Assembly: GCF_041260155.1 (NCBI RefSeq)
Contig: NC_091933.1
Location: forward strand, 1,586,001 to 1,650,000
Direction: 5' to 3'
DNA length: 64,000 nt
Source: Ptychodera flava
Lineage: Eukaryota; Hemichordata; Enteropneusta; Ptychoderidae
Part shown: one piece after another, positions 1-13,178 of the stretch
Layout: each line of letters opens with the position of its first letter
Numbering within the stretch: the stretch's first letter is position 1
Notes under the pieces: generated by a model
Told to the model about the DNA's origin: nothing
Seen by the model: only the letters and a program-made list of their open reading frames with translations
Database searches by the model: none
Program-made: the position numbers and the translations under genes

Positions 1-1809
1 TATATTCCAGTTGCAGTGTCCATAGACTTTAATCAGTAATAATTCATCCCATTGTCTCTACTATGGCTATACATGTTACATGTGTGTCAGTGGTTTTGTT
101 CACTTCAATTGCTACTCTGTGTTGATACGACGATACACAAATGCAATTATAGTTACGCCAGACATTCCCTGTCCATTGTTCTATTGGGGATATTTGCTAT
201 ACATATATATGTGTCATCCTTGCTGGAATGAATTCCTGAAATGCAGTCTATTAGACTGTATATTAGACTGTTCTATTGGACTGTAATATTTCCTCATTCT
301 TGGAACATCTGTTCAGTAAAGAGATGTACCAAGATCCATAGACCATTATCACACAAAATCTAGTAGTCCCATAGGCAATATTTTTGGAACTGATTGTGGT
401 GTGGTTAGCTCTGTTTATAGTTCTCATTCTTCATCATGAATGTCCATTGGCTATTTTCTGATCTATTAGATCAGTGTTTCCCTAATCCAAACAAAAAAAT
501 TGGTCAGCCCTAATCTCCTCTTTATACGTAATTTGCTTACCTTCGGTTGTAAAAATTCTGTTGAATTATCAAAAACCAAGGTACTCCACTGTCCATTTGA
601 CTTTGATCATTCACTGCCCAATGTTTATGACCTTGTATTCCTGGAATGATGATTGGTGATCTGTTAAAGTGATTCATGACACAAAATGACCATGTAACAT
701 GTTATAATGGTCTTTATGTTTACATGTACTATATAGGAAGCATTTATTCTCACAAACATTCTCCTTGTAATAGTGTCAACCTCATATTTCCCACAAAATG
801 CAATATGGCATAGACCTAGAGTCAGAGGTGGGATCTGTAAAACAAGTATTTCGATAAACACTTGGAGTACATGTAAGTTCAGGGATATTTGCCATAGGCC
901 ATACCTTCATAATGTAGCATGTGGTAGGTGCCGAGCTTTGAACTATTCTGTTATGTACTGCTATTCACTAAAATTTAGGCAAGTTTAAAGAGCCTTTTTG
1001 TTTAGTTTTGTAATTTCGCATGACTCATGGATTGCTAGGATTTCATTGGCACCTCGGTCCTTTATTTAGCACCTCAGGGTACTGCCATTATCGTCAAGAT
1101 TGGTAGTTTTGTTGTGTGTGACTGTGTGTAAGTTTACATGAATGTGTATATGCAGGAAAATTGTGTTGCATCTAATTCAAAATCTATATATGTATGTCAG
1201 TCACAAATTTTGTACAGAGACTAGCGGAGGTTATCTCGTAGATTCCTGCAAGTGTTTGAATATAATTATGAGATAACAATGGAGTTATCAATGATATTAA
1301 TAATTTGGCAGTGAATCAAGCATGTATTTTTTGTTGATCCATAGCTCTTATGTTCAGTCAGTAAATACACAACTGGTAAAGGACAATTATGCGATCAGAA
1401 CCCATTCATGTTAATGTAGCTGCCAGTGAATGAAATTACAAGTTACTTGGTCAGGAAAATGTTATTTGAGGTCTAAAAAATTTGCGTTGATATGCCATTT
1501 CATGTAAAAAGCAGGATATGTACATTACTTTCCTGCAGCATTACTGGAAAGGAGATAAAAGGTGAATCAGTGATGCTTCAGCAGTCTTCTCTAGGATTTG
1601 AAACTTGTTTATGAAATCAACCATTTGATTTCACATTATACATCTGATAGTTAATATTTAGTGTCCTCAATGCCTATCTATATACATGTACATAAAGAAG
1701 TACATGTCTGACTTACTTAGAGTTTACAGTTTACCAGTATGCTGTAGAACTACATCTATGCCAGATATTGCCATTGATAATGAGATTCATGTTGTGACAA
1801 CTTTTACAG
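1..1809. other. non-coding, probably intron or 5' flank of EI24
   Basis: No exon, RNA gene or repeat family was recognised here. The next EI24 exon opens with an acceptor and continues a codon, so at least one coding exon lies further 5'. I looked for the hydrophobic N-terminal EI24 segment in this stretch and did not find it. Confidence 0.5.
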
Positions 1810-1937
1810 GTGAGAGTACTGTTCAGAGTTTAATGGTGTGGTCATGGATGGGACCTATGCTGTCATACACCTTTAGTGCTCTCTGGGTCATGCCACTCTT
1901 TCTACTCAGTAAAGTTGTCAATAGTCTATGGTTCCAG
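1810..1937 (+). CDS. EI24: EI24 exon (membrane segment)
   Basis: The acceptor is TTTTACAG before 1810 and the donor is CCAG/GTTAGT. The exon starts after the first base of a Gly codon and ends on a full Gln codon. It encodes the [16 protein letters not shown] stretch of the EI24 family. Confidence 0.9.
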
Positions 1938-4900
1938 GTTAGTTTTGATTAACTCTGTTTTGAATATTTATTTGTATTTGATACCTTGCTCTGTTAATTG
2001 ACAAAAATTATTTTGCTATTTAAAGGACAACACATGTTAGTGAGATTGTTTTCATCTTTATTTTTTGTTCTGTGAAATAAGTTTATCATCTCATTCTTCT
2101 TCAACAGTTGTGTTCAAATACAAAATATTGGCTTTATTATACAATACATAGGTGGATGGACTCTCTTGTCTTGTCTAAAATTCATATATCAACAGTAACG
2201 TTTGAGAATGCAAACATACATGGAGAATGTTAACAACTTGCAGATATTGGTAGCATAGGAACAAACTTTATTCAACTGACAACAAAATACTGGAAATCAC
2301 ATCCAAAGGTAGTGTAGGTGCTTCAATATTGTACAACATGGTGCTTAAGCATTCTTGCCAAGGCCTGCCAAGGTTGACTCGCTGTTCATGAGACGTGTAC
2401 CTTTATGTGTGCAAGGCTGTCCACTTCATATGCACAACGTTGATCACAAGTCAATTTTGTTGTACATTATGTGTAGCAATGTCATTGAGATTTTGTTGTC
2501 AGCTTTACTATACAGAAGGCATGTCAGATAGGCAATACTGTTTGTCATCATTGTCAGTCATTTCATGCCAAGTTTCAAGATATTTAGAACCTCTTCCCAG
2601 AAATCGCTAGTCCGGTTGGTTTGATATTTTGTAAACATATTCTGGGAATAGTCAACTTCAGATTATTTAAATTATAATGCCATTTGTATTTTACAGGATA
2701 TATCCATTTAGGAAAAATATTCTTCTATGAAATAATTTCAAACCGGAATTTCAAATTTAGTTCCTAGTGACAAGTTTAGTCGAATCTGTACAAATCAAAA
2801 CGAAATTTGCTATGTGATTGATTTTATTACATTTGATTATCTACAGTAGCAGGTTATTATTCATTTTATGTTGGCTATCCGATATTTTCAGCTCTTTTCA
2901 CAGAATGGCTGACAGGATACTGGAAATTGTAGCTTTTATATAGGTGCCAGCTAATCAGGCCTCTGTCATTCAAATTTGTTTAGTATAGTGTGGTAAACAT
3001 TGTTTTTTGTCAACAGTTAGGAAAGTAGGAAAGATGTTTTGTTTTCATCAAATTTTTTTCAGACATGTAGCTTATTCAATTTTTGTCACAATTGTTGTGA
3101 AATATTTGCTAGATAGCGTACCAGAGAAATAATCTCTACCAATATTATCTTGCTGAAGTATCATAGCGCAATTTGAATTTGTGGCTGGGTTTCCTGGTCA
3201 TAATTATAAGTTTACTTTTGGATCATGTAGGTCTTACGTCCAACAGTATTTTACTGTCTGTCATGGATGTAGATGATCTTGATATCTGTGATTCCACAAC
3301 CATCAAAGAAAAGATTAAGAAACAGTTTTCATTTTTGTTTCTTGTAGGATGTAGGAGATGCAGCATACAGGAAGTCACGTGGTCGACCACGGATGCTCAA
3401 CCTTAGTAAAATGGTAGCAGATTTGCTATTCAGTATTGTTATACAGTCGATATTTTTAATTCAAGTAAGTGATTTTTGTCTAAATTTTCTCAATGTTCAA
3501 CATGATCATTTTAAATGTGATTCACTGGATTAAATCATCTCATCAGAGAACTTGAATAAAATGATATCAGTAGGTACTCTAATGTTTTAAAAGAGGTTCA
3601 TCATATTACAGTACATTTTCTGTCAGCTGACTGCTATAGAGCATTACCAAGCATTTAGTGAAAAAATCGCCCATTTTTAGGATGGCTTTAATAGCTGTCT
3701 TTATTCATGTTAGACTTCAATAATTTTCACACACCCCTGGACACAGGCAGTGGACAAGGGTCGGCACCGGAAAATCTGTTATGTCATGAACTTAAATCCC
3801 CCCCCCCCCCCCCCCAGGAGTAGGATATTGCTACGTCATTTGACACTTACTTTTCCAGACATTACGATAGTGCATTACATCATTCAATGACAGCGAACAA
3901 ACACAACACCACTTGACAATTACATTGTAGTTAGTATCCAAGGGAGTAGCCCAAGGGGTGGCGTAGCAGCCACACACTTTCAAGTTTGTTGTGGGTAGAG
4001 ATTTGCAATACTTGGCAGAGTAGCATGTTATGAAATTTTGTAACAAAGCGGTAAAGACATGGCGTTGCCATGTCAGTCCACGCATGACATGAGTAGACCA
4101 TCTTAGTTAGCATAACTCTCATAGTATGAACATACATTACCATGTTAGCTGGTGACTTTATTACGACAATACGACAAATTGCTGGAACTGTGCTATAATA
4201 ACATTTCATATATGCTATGGAGCTCAGCTCGGGTACAATCTGAAATTGTGCAGGAGCAAAGTATGACTGCACTACGTACAGGCTTCTGTGCCTTTTCCTA
4301 CCGTTCAACTCCCAACAAACCCATTTCAACAGAGATCGCCGTGTTCTGTCAGAAAACCCTTCCCTCAGAGGACGCCGTAATTTAAGTGTGCAAAATGAAT
4401 GACACATAGTTGTATCAAATTGGCAGGGTAGTACTAGGTAGGTGAAAAAGGCCTAAATTTCACTGAGTTGGCAGTATAACTGCTGCCAATGCACATCTTC
4501 TGGCTACACCGAATTTTGCCCCAATTTTGACAGACTTTCAAAGGGTTAAAGGCACATGAGCTGCAATTTTTGGCATTACATGTATGTCTTTTTCAGGGAT
4601 GTGTACAGCTGTGTCATTTGGATAACATCGTCTTTCCAGGGATGTGTACAGCTCTGTCATTGGGATAACTACAATATCAATCTTAAAATCAAATTTTAGT
4701 TGAAGTTAGGCATCAAAGTGTAGGCAGATACTGTCTGCGAGTAGTGTGCCATTGTCATCATTGACAGCAAGCGTCCCTACAATGGTGGTCACACAACCTG
4801 GTCACTTTTTATGCAAAATAATCAAAATTCAGCAATGACATGGAATATCATTAATGAACTACTAGGTAAGACAAAAAAAGGTCATTGTTTGCCAGATCAT

Positions 4901-7900
4901 CTTATAAATACAGATGTTGAGATGTCACAAAGTTACAGTAAACCCGAAGAGATTGTAAATTATTTTAATGAGTATTTTACAAATATTGGTCCAAACCTGG
5001 CGAGTAAAATACAAACATCTCGTTCGTCATTTACAGAATTTTTACAGGAGCCTTCAAACCACTCTTCTTTCTTTATCCTACAACGGAACAGGAAGTGAGT
5101 AATCTTTTGATGAGTCTTGATTTGAAGAAGGCATGTGGCTACGATAACCTGCCTGCAAAATATTAGTTACTGCTGCAGAACAAATTGCAAAGCCTCTGTG
5201 TCACATCTTCAATTTGTCATTTCAAAACTGTCAGTTTCCCGATGCATTAAAGATTGCTAAAGTGGTTCCAATTTTCAAGAAAGGCGCCAAAGACGCACCT
5301 GGAAATTATCGCCCCATTTCTGTTTTACCTCTAATTAGTAAAATTTGGAAAAGATTGCAAATAAACAGTTTATGAAATTCTTAGAAAAGTACCATTTGCT
5401 CTTTAGCACCAATATGGTTTTCGTGAAAAACGAAGTGCCAAGTTATCCCTCATTAACCTCATGAATAACTTAATTCAGCAAATTGATCAGGGAAATTCTA
5501 CCATTGGAATTTTTATAGACTTCACGAAAGCGTTTGATACGATAGATCATAATATACTGTTATCAAAACTTGAGCACTATGGTGTAAGGGGAAACCCGCT
5601 TCTGTGGTTTACAGACTATTTAAAAAATAGATTGCAATATGTATTTGCAGATGAAATAACATCTGAAAAATTACCAGTAAAGTGTGGTGTTCCCCAGGGC
5701 TCGGTACTTGGACCGACTCTGTTCCTTATTTATATAAATGATTTACCGAATTCTTCCAATTATTTTGATTTCCGTTTATTTGCAGATGATTCAAATCTGT
5801 TTCACACTTTTCCATCAGATAAAAGCGATATAGATTTACATATTGTTGATAATCACTTTAGGCATGTTACACGCTGGTGTGATGCTAACATGTTGACGAT
5901 AAATATTGCCAAAACAAGTTATGTAGTTTTTCACAGCAGGCGTAAACTGTTATCAATCAAAGGTGTTCTGTCTGTAAAAAATAGTACAATACACGAGGCT
6001 TTACAGGCATCTTTTGTTGGAGTGATAATTGATAAACATCTCACATGGAAAGCACACATTAACGAAGTAAATAAATGTATACGGAAAAAGTTGGAATGCT
6101 TTTCAAATTAAGAAATTATGTACCAAGAAATATAATGGTTTCACTATATAATGCTTTTATTTTGCCGAGTATAACATATGGACTTGAAGTCTGGGGTAGT
6201 ACGTTTTCATCGTACCTAAAGCCTATTCATATTGCTCAAAAAATGTGTGTACGAGCAATTACTTTCTCTGGGTTCCAGGAACCCTCTTCACCCTATTCTC
6301 AACCTTAGGAATACTAGATGTGTATAAACTCCACAAATTACTTGTTTGTATATTTATTTTCGACTTAAAACATCAGAATGTTCCTGTCTTTCTGAATGAA
6401 TATTTTGAGACGGTTGATCACTGTTATGACACTAGATTCAAACTTGATGCCAATCTACCCTTGCCCAAAATGCGCACCACTGCAGGCCAGTTTGCGATTT
6501 CTTACATCGGTGCAACTTTTTGGAATACTTTACCGCATACCGTTAAGATGAGCACATCAAGAAATCAGTTTAAAAGATCATTAAGACAACTTTTGTTACA
6601 AGACTACAAAGTTATGTAAAAGTGGTTTTTTTTTGGTTTTTTTTTTTTTTCTCTTCTCTTGTTTAATATAACTCACTGAGCGCTTTTAAATATCTAAATA
6701 TAAAATGTAAACTTTAGAGATGGGGCCGGACTCGATTAGCTGATAGCTATTTTTCTGGCTCCAAAAATTGTCATTTTGCTACTTGTTATGTCATCTGTAA
6801 ATTGACTTTGTACGATTGTAAATGACAATAAACTAAAAAAAATAAATTAAACACATTGACCTAGCAAAGTTGTCCATTTTGGTTGTTTGAGATCACAGAA
6901 TCCCATTTAGCTTGTCTGACACAACAAAATCTTATGTACATGAGAGCCTATACATTTTTTGTTCTGATGCCATTTTTTGCTCCTTTTCAATCCTACTTGC
7001 AGGCAATGTTAGTTGGTTTAATTCCACTGTCGGGTATGGCAACACTTCTCAGCTTATTTCATCTGTGTTTACTCTACTCATTGTATGCCTTTGAGTATAA
7101 ATGGTTCAATATGGGTAAGTTTATGGGTCTATTAAGTATATTTAATGTCTGTTTATCTCCAACCCACCGCTATCACAGATACCTTGTCAGTTTAACTTTG
7201 CTATGATGATATAATCTGAAACTGCATGATTCAAAGATATTGTCAGCTGTTGTATATGTGAGTTCTTAACTTTTAACATACACCATCGCAATTTGTAAAT
7301 CAAAATGTTGGAAGAAATATTATTGACATTTAGTGTTAATACCCTGTCATCAGATAGTGTGGAAAAACTCTCATTTGCCAAAGGGTATTGGTTATTTGCC
7401 TGCATTGTGATCCAGATGATAATTGTTTAACAGCTTCACCATTATTTCCATTTTAGGAGGTCCAACTTTGACAGTTTCAGGTTATGTAACTTTGGTGATA
7501 AAAGGAAGAGTCCTTTCGCAAAGTTTCCCACAAACCATTCAAGTTCACTAGACCAATTGGGCTTGAACTTTGATCTTCGTGATATTTGGAAAATAATGTT
7601 GTAGAGAACATAGTGCACTGAGACATGCAACTTGTGTGAAAAATCATGGTACATGTATTTTACTGTTGGATAATTACTAACACATTCAATATAAATTCAT
7701 CTGATGATGTTTTATTTTCACTCTTCAGGTTGGGAAGTACACAAGAGAATAAATTACATCGAGAGTAACTGGGCATACTTTTCTGGTTTTGGATTACCCT
7801 TAGCTCTACTAACTTCCCTGCCACAGTCATATATTGTCAGTGGATGTATATTCTCCATGTTCTTCCCTCTCTTTATAATCAGTGCAAATGAAGCAACTCC

Positions 7901-8454
7901 ACCGAGACAAACTTGGTAAGTGAAATCATTATCAAACCTCCACAAGGGACTTCACATTCTGAATTTCTATGTTTACACTTGCACCATATCTGACTTGAAG
8001 AGTAATCTTTTTCATATAACCCACATGTGTTTTTAACTTGAGATCTTCAAATTTTTGAAACAGCTTTTGATGAGAAGGCTGATGCATAGATTTGAGTGGG
8101 TCTGCCAGAAGCTAACTGATTCCAAGTTTCATGCATACTTTGAATTCCTTCTATAAAATCAAAAGTTAATCCAATTCTTCAGATATTGATGGGACATACT
8201 ATATAAATGTATCATTTCTGAAAACAAGTGGCAATTTGATTTTAGCTAGTTCTTCGGTTTTAAATGCTGAATGTAAAATCCATTTTATTTTTTCTGTTTT
8301 ACCTTGCAGTGAGTTTATAATACGTCTGTTCCCCCTCTCTGTTGAAATTGCCAACAAGATATTTCACAGAACTGTTCAGACACCAAGGATTCAGACAGAG
8401 AAATCAGATTCCATACAGCAATCATCATCATCATCAATGCCCTCTTCTAGATAA
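1810..8454 (+). CDS. EI24: EI24 autophagy-associated transmembrane protein, C-terminal five exons
   Basis: Five exons (1810-1937, 3348-3464, 7003-7114, 7729-7915, 8310-8454) join with matching phases into about 229 residues ending at TAA 8452-8454. Recalled vertebrate EI24 aligns over the whole stretch: [17 protein letters not shown], then [14 protein letters not shown], then [10 protein letters not shown] and [13 protein letters not shown]24 (PIG8, worm EPG-4) is a multi-pass ER membrane protein required for autophagosome maturation and first found as a p53-induced gene. The long hydrophobic runs fit several membrane helices. The C-terminus is a Ser-rich tail. The N-terminal part (roughly the first third of the human protein) is missing from the window. 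A LINE lies in the intron between the second and third exons listed. Family assignment is strong; exact splice sites are read by eye. Confidence 0.93.
3348..3464 (+). CDS. EI24: EI24 exon (DVGDAAYRK...IFLIQ)
   Basis: This exon has exactly 39 codons, phase 0 at both ends, with acceptor CTTGTAG and donor CAA/GTAAGT. It contains [11 protein letters not shown] and ends IFLIQ, as in the vertebrate protein. Confidence 0.9.
3798..3815 (+). repeat. homopolymer C tract (18 bases)
   Basis: Uninterrupted run of C in the EI24 intron. It could form G-quadruplex on the other strand and is likely length-variable. Confidence 0.95.
4587..4672 (+). repeat. two-copy direct repeat, 43-bp period
   Basis: CAGGGATGTGTACAGCT occurs twice, 43 bases apart, followed both times by a near-identical GTCATTTGGATAAC-like run. 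Simple local tandem duplication. Confidence 0.8.
4800..6850 (+). mobile_element. 5'-truncated APE-type LINE (LINE 1), CR1/L2/Jockey-like reverse transcriptase
   Basis: The linker and reverse transcriptase of a non-LTR retrotransposon are readable in several frames. Seen are [17 protein letters not shown] before the RT, then YRPISVLP near 5310, [15 protein letters not shown] near 5515, [20 protein letters not shown] near 5685 and the catalytic box FADDSN near 5780. The endonuclease half is absent. At least four frame changes and a stop separate the frames, so the copy is dead. The 3' UTR contains GGGGCCGGACTCGATTAGC and ends at about 6846 in an A-rich tail with AATAAA. It lies in sense orientation in an EI24 intron. 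The clade is uncertain; exact 5' edge and target-site duplication were not found. Confidence 0.9.
7003..7114 (+). CDS. EI24: EI24 exon ([14 protein letters not shown])
   Basis: The acceptor is CTACTTGCAG and the donor ATGG/GTAAGT. The exon has 37 codons plus the first base of a Gly codon. [14 protein letters not shown] is the most conserved stretch of the gene here. Confidence 0.92.
7729..7915 (+). CDS. EI24: EI24 exon ([10 protein letters not shown]...[11 protein letters not shown])
   Basis: The acceptor is CTCTTCAG and the donor ACTTG/GTAAGT. The exon completes the Gly codon of the previous one and ends two bases into a Cys codon. It encodes [20 protein letters not shown] and the last predicted membrane helices. 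Confidence 0.93.
8310..8454 (+). CDS. EI24: EI24 terminal coding exon
   Basis: The acceptor is TACCTTGCAG. The exon encodes [20 protein letters not shown] and a Ser-rich end, then TAA. The human protein has a comparable NRLFHKTV stretch followed by a Ser-rich tail. Confidence 0.9.
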
Positions 8455-8807
8455 CTCCTGTCTTCATCTCATCATTTTCCTCACTCTGAAGAAGATTAGC
8501 AATAGGCAGTAGTCCATAAGATTATTCTTGACATTGTGTATTGCTGCAGTGATCTGCTCCAAAGTAGTCTAGTACTTGTACATGTGTGAATGTTTGCATC
8601 TATAGTTGTAAATGAATGCATGCATGCAGGCAGGCATGCATTCACGTACATACGTAATAGGTCTGTATTAGTTTGTGGTATTGTTATCCACTAAAATTTA
8701 CCTTACCAACAGCAATTGCTGTTGTAAATAATGAATTTTAATTTTCTCTGAAATTTTCACACCATTTTGATGGCATTAAACCAAGATTTATATATAGTCT
8801 ATACAGT

Positions 8808-8813
8808 AATAAA
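8808..8813 (+). terminator. candidate polyadenylation signal of EI24
   Basis: AATAAA about 355 bases after the EI24 stop codon; the 3' UTR up to here holds no other gene-like feature. Actual cleavage site not known. Confidence 0.5.
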
Positions 8814-9338
8814 TTTAATGACAATTAAAATAGAAGTACAATATATCCATAGAGACTAGTCAGTTCAGGATAGTTAGTTAATTAAAGACAGTTCCAATGG
8901 GCATTTCAACCACTTCAGTGTGACAAGAACATGGTATTCTATGTTGTAATTTGAATACTTAGCCAACTCTGTGCAAATATGATTGCTAAACCACTTGTAA
9001 ACTTTTGCCAAAATATTGCCATGAATTTTATTATTAGGCATTAAAACTGTAGAGCATAAAAGTATCCATATGTTTTTTGTTGAATTATTGTGAGTTTGTT
9101 TATGTTATGTATGTGTCACATGTCATTCTGTTTTCATGACAACTCGTAAAAGTGCTCCATATAAAAACGTACTAAGCCTGTACTTTTCGTTGAACTAATT
9201 GTTTTCCTGAAATTCAGTGTGGTGTTGTCAACAAAATAATCACAATTTCTATTTGTCAATCCATAAATATGTTGTCTTCGACACTGCCATCCTACAAACA
9301 CAACATTTTAGAAATACTGAAATGTTCAACCTTACTAC
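8814..9338. other. intergenic, nothing recognised
   Basis: AT-rich sequence after EI24 with no exon or repeat family that I can support. Confidence 0.6.
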
Positions 9339-9339
9339 A

Positions 9340-9637
9340 GGGACAAAGTCGGCCATTTTTCATGAATTTTGTTTGATATGAGATACTACTGGTATTGTTT
9401 GACAATTTGAAAGATAATGAATGGGTGACCATGCATATATTCGATCCCGGTTTTAGACACGATAAATGAAACCATCACTAGAATGAATAAATGGTCACGA
9501 CCTTTTATTCTAGTGATGGTTTCATTTACTTTGTCTGAAACTAGGGTCAAATATATGCATGGTCACCCATTCATTCAGTATCTTTCAACATGTCAAACAA
9601 TATAAGTAGTATCTCATATTAAACAAAATTCATGAAT
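9340..9637. mobile_element. palindromic MITE, copy 1
   Basis: The left arm from GGGACAAAGTCGGCCATTT, through GAATGGGTGACCATGCATAT, pairs with the right arm along nearly its whole length, with the turn near 9490. The outermost right end has decayed. A second copy lies at 56961-57281 and is clearly the same family. No coding capacity. Confidence 0.9.
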
Positions 9638-10194
9638 TGAGCTGTGTTTGCTCATTTCTACATGTAGTAATGGCCATCTTGGAAAGATAATGAAAATGAA
9701 GTTATTTCCGTCTAGGGAATTTTTGTTCAAAGAGATAGTCATAGAGCATGACTAGGAATATGTACCCTGAACAGTAAGAGAGATTACCAATAATTCTCCA
9801 AGAATAATACACATCAAATCACTCTACAAAAATCTCTATTCAACACACATGGTCCATTAGCTCCTGGATAGTCCTTTAATAAAGACTTTTGGAAAAGTCC
9901 TTGAAACTAAAATTGAGTCCTTGAAAATCCTGGGAAATTGATAATCAACCAACAATTTTAAAAAAAATGACAAGATCAGACATGATATCATGAAAATGAT
10001 CTATGCAAAATCCTATTGTAAAATGATATCTGGAAATGGTATTGTGGATCTCAAAATATCCTTGCAAATTGATGAAATAATAAGTGATAGTCCTTGAATT
10101 TTAAGTGACTCATACACTTCATACAAATACCAAGTATAGTATATTAATGTTGAAGATTTGGTAGGGAAGCAAGAGAGAATTCAAATTGCACAAC
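9638..10194. other. intergenic, nothing recognised
   Basis: No supported exon or repeat. A few variants of 'GTCCTTGAA' recur at 9870-10100 but too loosely to call a repeat. Confidence 0.5.
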
Positions 10195-10470
10195 ATGCTT
10201 TGTACAATGCTGCAATTGTGCATTTCAAAGACCTACATATGAGTGTAAATGCATGTGTATACATGCTACAATTGTGGCATTCAAAGACGTGTATATGTAC
10301 ATACATGCTATAATTCTGGCATTCAAAGACCTACACATGAGTGTAAATGCTACAATTGTGCCTTTAAAAGACAGAGATATGTGCATACTGGTACATGCTA
10401 CAATTGTGGTATTCAAAGACTTGTATATGAGTGTGCATATTACAATCATGCCTTTCAAAGACCATAGTTA
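10195..10470. repeat. degenerate minisatellite, unit roughly 45-60 bp
   Basis: About six diverged copies of a unit containing CTACAATTGTG-CATTCAAAGAC and then a TATGAGTGTAAATG-like run. Several open frames cross it on both strands, but these follow from the repeat and are not genes. Confidence 0.8.
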
Positions 10471-13135
10471 CCAAGTGTCACTTGCTTAACACAGATTTCT
10501 GGTATCATATCCAATTAAAAAAATCAATATCGTTTTTCCTTTTTAGGGGGGGGGACAAAACAAATGTAATTGGATTTCCCTATTTTATTGCTAAATATTT
10601 CACATAATATGCAAAAATGTCTGTTCAAAATTTGGAAAATTGCTATCTCCTTTGAGCAGAAATTATTTTGACGTGGTTTATTTATCAAACATCACTCATC
10701 CTGAGTGATTTCAGTTAACTTGCTGATGACACACTGGGCTGCATAATCTTCATATGAATGAAATATCCACGGACCGTTTTCAGTGTGACAACTTCAAATG
10801 AGACATGTAATAAAACATTATAGCCCCCAAAAGAGAGTATGTAACCGGGCGGCATTTGGTCGCCTGCCCTCAGGCACATAGTCCCTTTTGGCATTTAATA
10901 TAATTATTGAAGTACCCTGTCACTGCAACCAGCTTGTTGCTATAACAAAATGTGATAATCTAGTATATCCACCAATTTTAGATCAGTTAATCCATCAACT
11001 TCAGTATCCAATTTTCCAAATGTTGCACATCATGTTAATGTTTCATTGAAAAATAATCTTTTGAAAGTTGCAATTATTTGTGCTTAGAATTTGAAGTTGT
11101 AAGTGCACAGTACAATCGATTACCCACAAGTCTCCTTAAGTTTTTGAAAATGGATTAGTACATAACTCCTGTCAGCTACTGACTAGCCTGTTCACGTTTG
11201 CCTAGACTACAACAAATATTTATACTAACTTGAAGCCACCAAAATGTACAGGAACCTTGTCATTTTTAGTTTACTCTTTCATAAACCATTCCCCAAGTCT
11301 CAAGAACTGTATGTGTAAGTATGTAGACCTTCTTTTCAAATTTGTTCAAAACTTTTAAACTTTGGATTTCTTGTGTTTTTAGATACTATAGAATATAGTC
11401 TATAGAAGCTATTGGGATGGGTATCTGTCCGGCGTCAGTATGTATGTATGTATGTATGTCCGTTTGTGAGGATGTCTGTCCACTCAAATACATATAAATA
11501 CATACATACAACTACAGATGAACTAAATATGATATATTGAACTTATGACACCTAAAGATCTTCAAAATTGCTGATCAGACAGCTTTGATATTTGGTATGC
11601 AAGTAGGTCCATATGGGTGAACTATTTTAGATTTGTTCAAATTTTGGAAAATTTGCCATTTTTGGTCAAAATTTTTGTTTCCACATGTTTCTCTGAAGTT
11701 CTTGTCTAATGATACCCTTGACATTTATTAATAATTCAAAAAGTTCTTTTTTCTAGCATATTAACAGCTTCTCTGAAACGCTTCTCCTATTGACTTCAAA
11801 TATTTTATGCACCAGTCCAACCATCCAAACCACAAAAAAAAATATCTACAGCATGTTCTGAAATTTGCTTCAAATATTCATATATGTGCCGCGTTCATCA
11901 TTATTCCTTTATTTAAAAAAAACAGTCACACTTTTTACATCAATTGTTTTCATTACTACACATGGCGATATCAACCCCTTATAGTTGCTTTTACATCCAC
12001 ATGCATGATTGTATATTTTATGTTAGAGGCTGGTGGCTAGGAAATTATGGACCTACAAGACATTTCTCTCCTGGCTGTCGTTTCTCGTCTGAGTACATAT
12101 TATCTAATATTATACTATGTACGTCTTCAAGTCTATAGTAGCTACAGGGATATTGGCCCGATATTTAGGACGATTTTTTTTGCAAACAAACACCTTGATT
12201 CCACTTGAACTGTTGCCTTTAATTTACTTAGAAGGTTTTTTGCAGTTTTCTCAGTAAGACCATGTGAAAATTAATGAGAGTACTTATCGTGGGATATTTG
12301 TCAATATTTCATTGTCTGCCTAATCTAATTAATGTGTGCCACACTTACATTTTATATGTGTATGAGATATGATCAAATGTTAGCACCGTGTCATTGACAC
12401 TATTTCTGTAAACTCCTACTTGCCGTACCTGGGAGTAGCAATTATAAAGATCCGCTTTGACTTGATACTATTGCTATTTTTAGGAATATTTTGTCACTCA
12501 TGATGAAGTATCTTATAAGAAATTTAACACCTTGAAATTGATGAATTGCATAAGTATTTTCATTTGACGTGTTCTACGTCGTGACAACGTTATGACAAAA
12601 CTGTCAATATTTTAATATTCCGTCAATGATTATTCAAGGCTGAACTCAAGGTTAAGTTGATATTGACTACATGTATTTCATGATCAAATGTTTTTGATAT
12701 ACAAAGGTGGGCGACTCATTAGAGCACCGATTCCAGTTACAATGGGAGCATAGTTTCACTAATTAATTGAAAACGTGTTATGACAAATTACATTCCATTA
12801 GTACATTCCAATATCTATGCGCACGAAATCTTGTATGTCAAATTGTCAGATATTGCTACGTTTAAATTTCCCAACAGTAATGTTTTCCAACATTAATGTT
12901 TTTAAATTTAGGCCTATAACACATTTTCCAACCACCTGAAGCAAACGGGTTGCCAGAAGTCATGTCCACGAGCTAGCCGACTCATGCACGTGTTCATTCG
13001 CACAAGTGTGTCATTCGAACAGGTGTGCGAGGCCCATATGTCCCAATCAGAGGCTGTTTTCTGTCCGACATTTGGACACGTCCAGAATGGGTGCTGCGCT
13101 CAGTTTTCTCAGAGCATAGATGTCCACTCCAATGC
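10471..13135. other. intergenic, no supported gene
   Basis: There is a G run at about 10545-10553 and a short GTAT microsatellite (11440-11458) next to a GGGTATCTGTCCGGCG motif of the kind found in dispersed repeats. I see no exon. Confidence 0.5.
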
Positions 13136-13178
13136 GGTGGTGGTGGTGGTGGTGGTGGTGGGGGGGGGGGGGGGGGGT
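13136..13178 (+). repeat. (GGT)n followed by an 18-base or longer G run
   Basis: Nine or so GGT units run into an uninterrupted G tract. The strand is a strong G-quadruplex candidate. The poly-Gly and poly-Pro frames across it are artefacts. Confidence 0.95.

Larger units (their letters stand above)
3465..7002 (+). other. EI24 intron carrying a LINE
   Basis: This 3.5-kb intron contains an 18-base C tract (3798-3815), a 43-bp direct duplication (about 4587-4672) and a sense-oriented, 5'-truncated LINE (about 4800-6850). The part at 3820-4580 shows nothing coding that I can support. Confidence 0.7.

Noticed and set aside
10225-10489. Several open frames with Cys/Asn or Thr/Ile periodic text
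   Set aside because: They lie in the degenerate minisatellite and occur on both strands.
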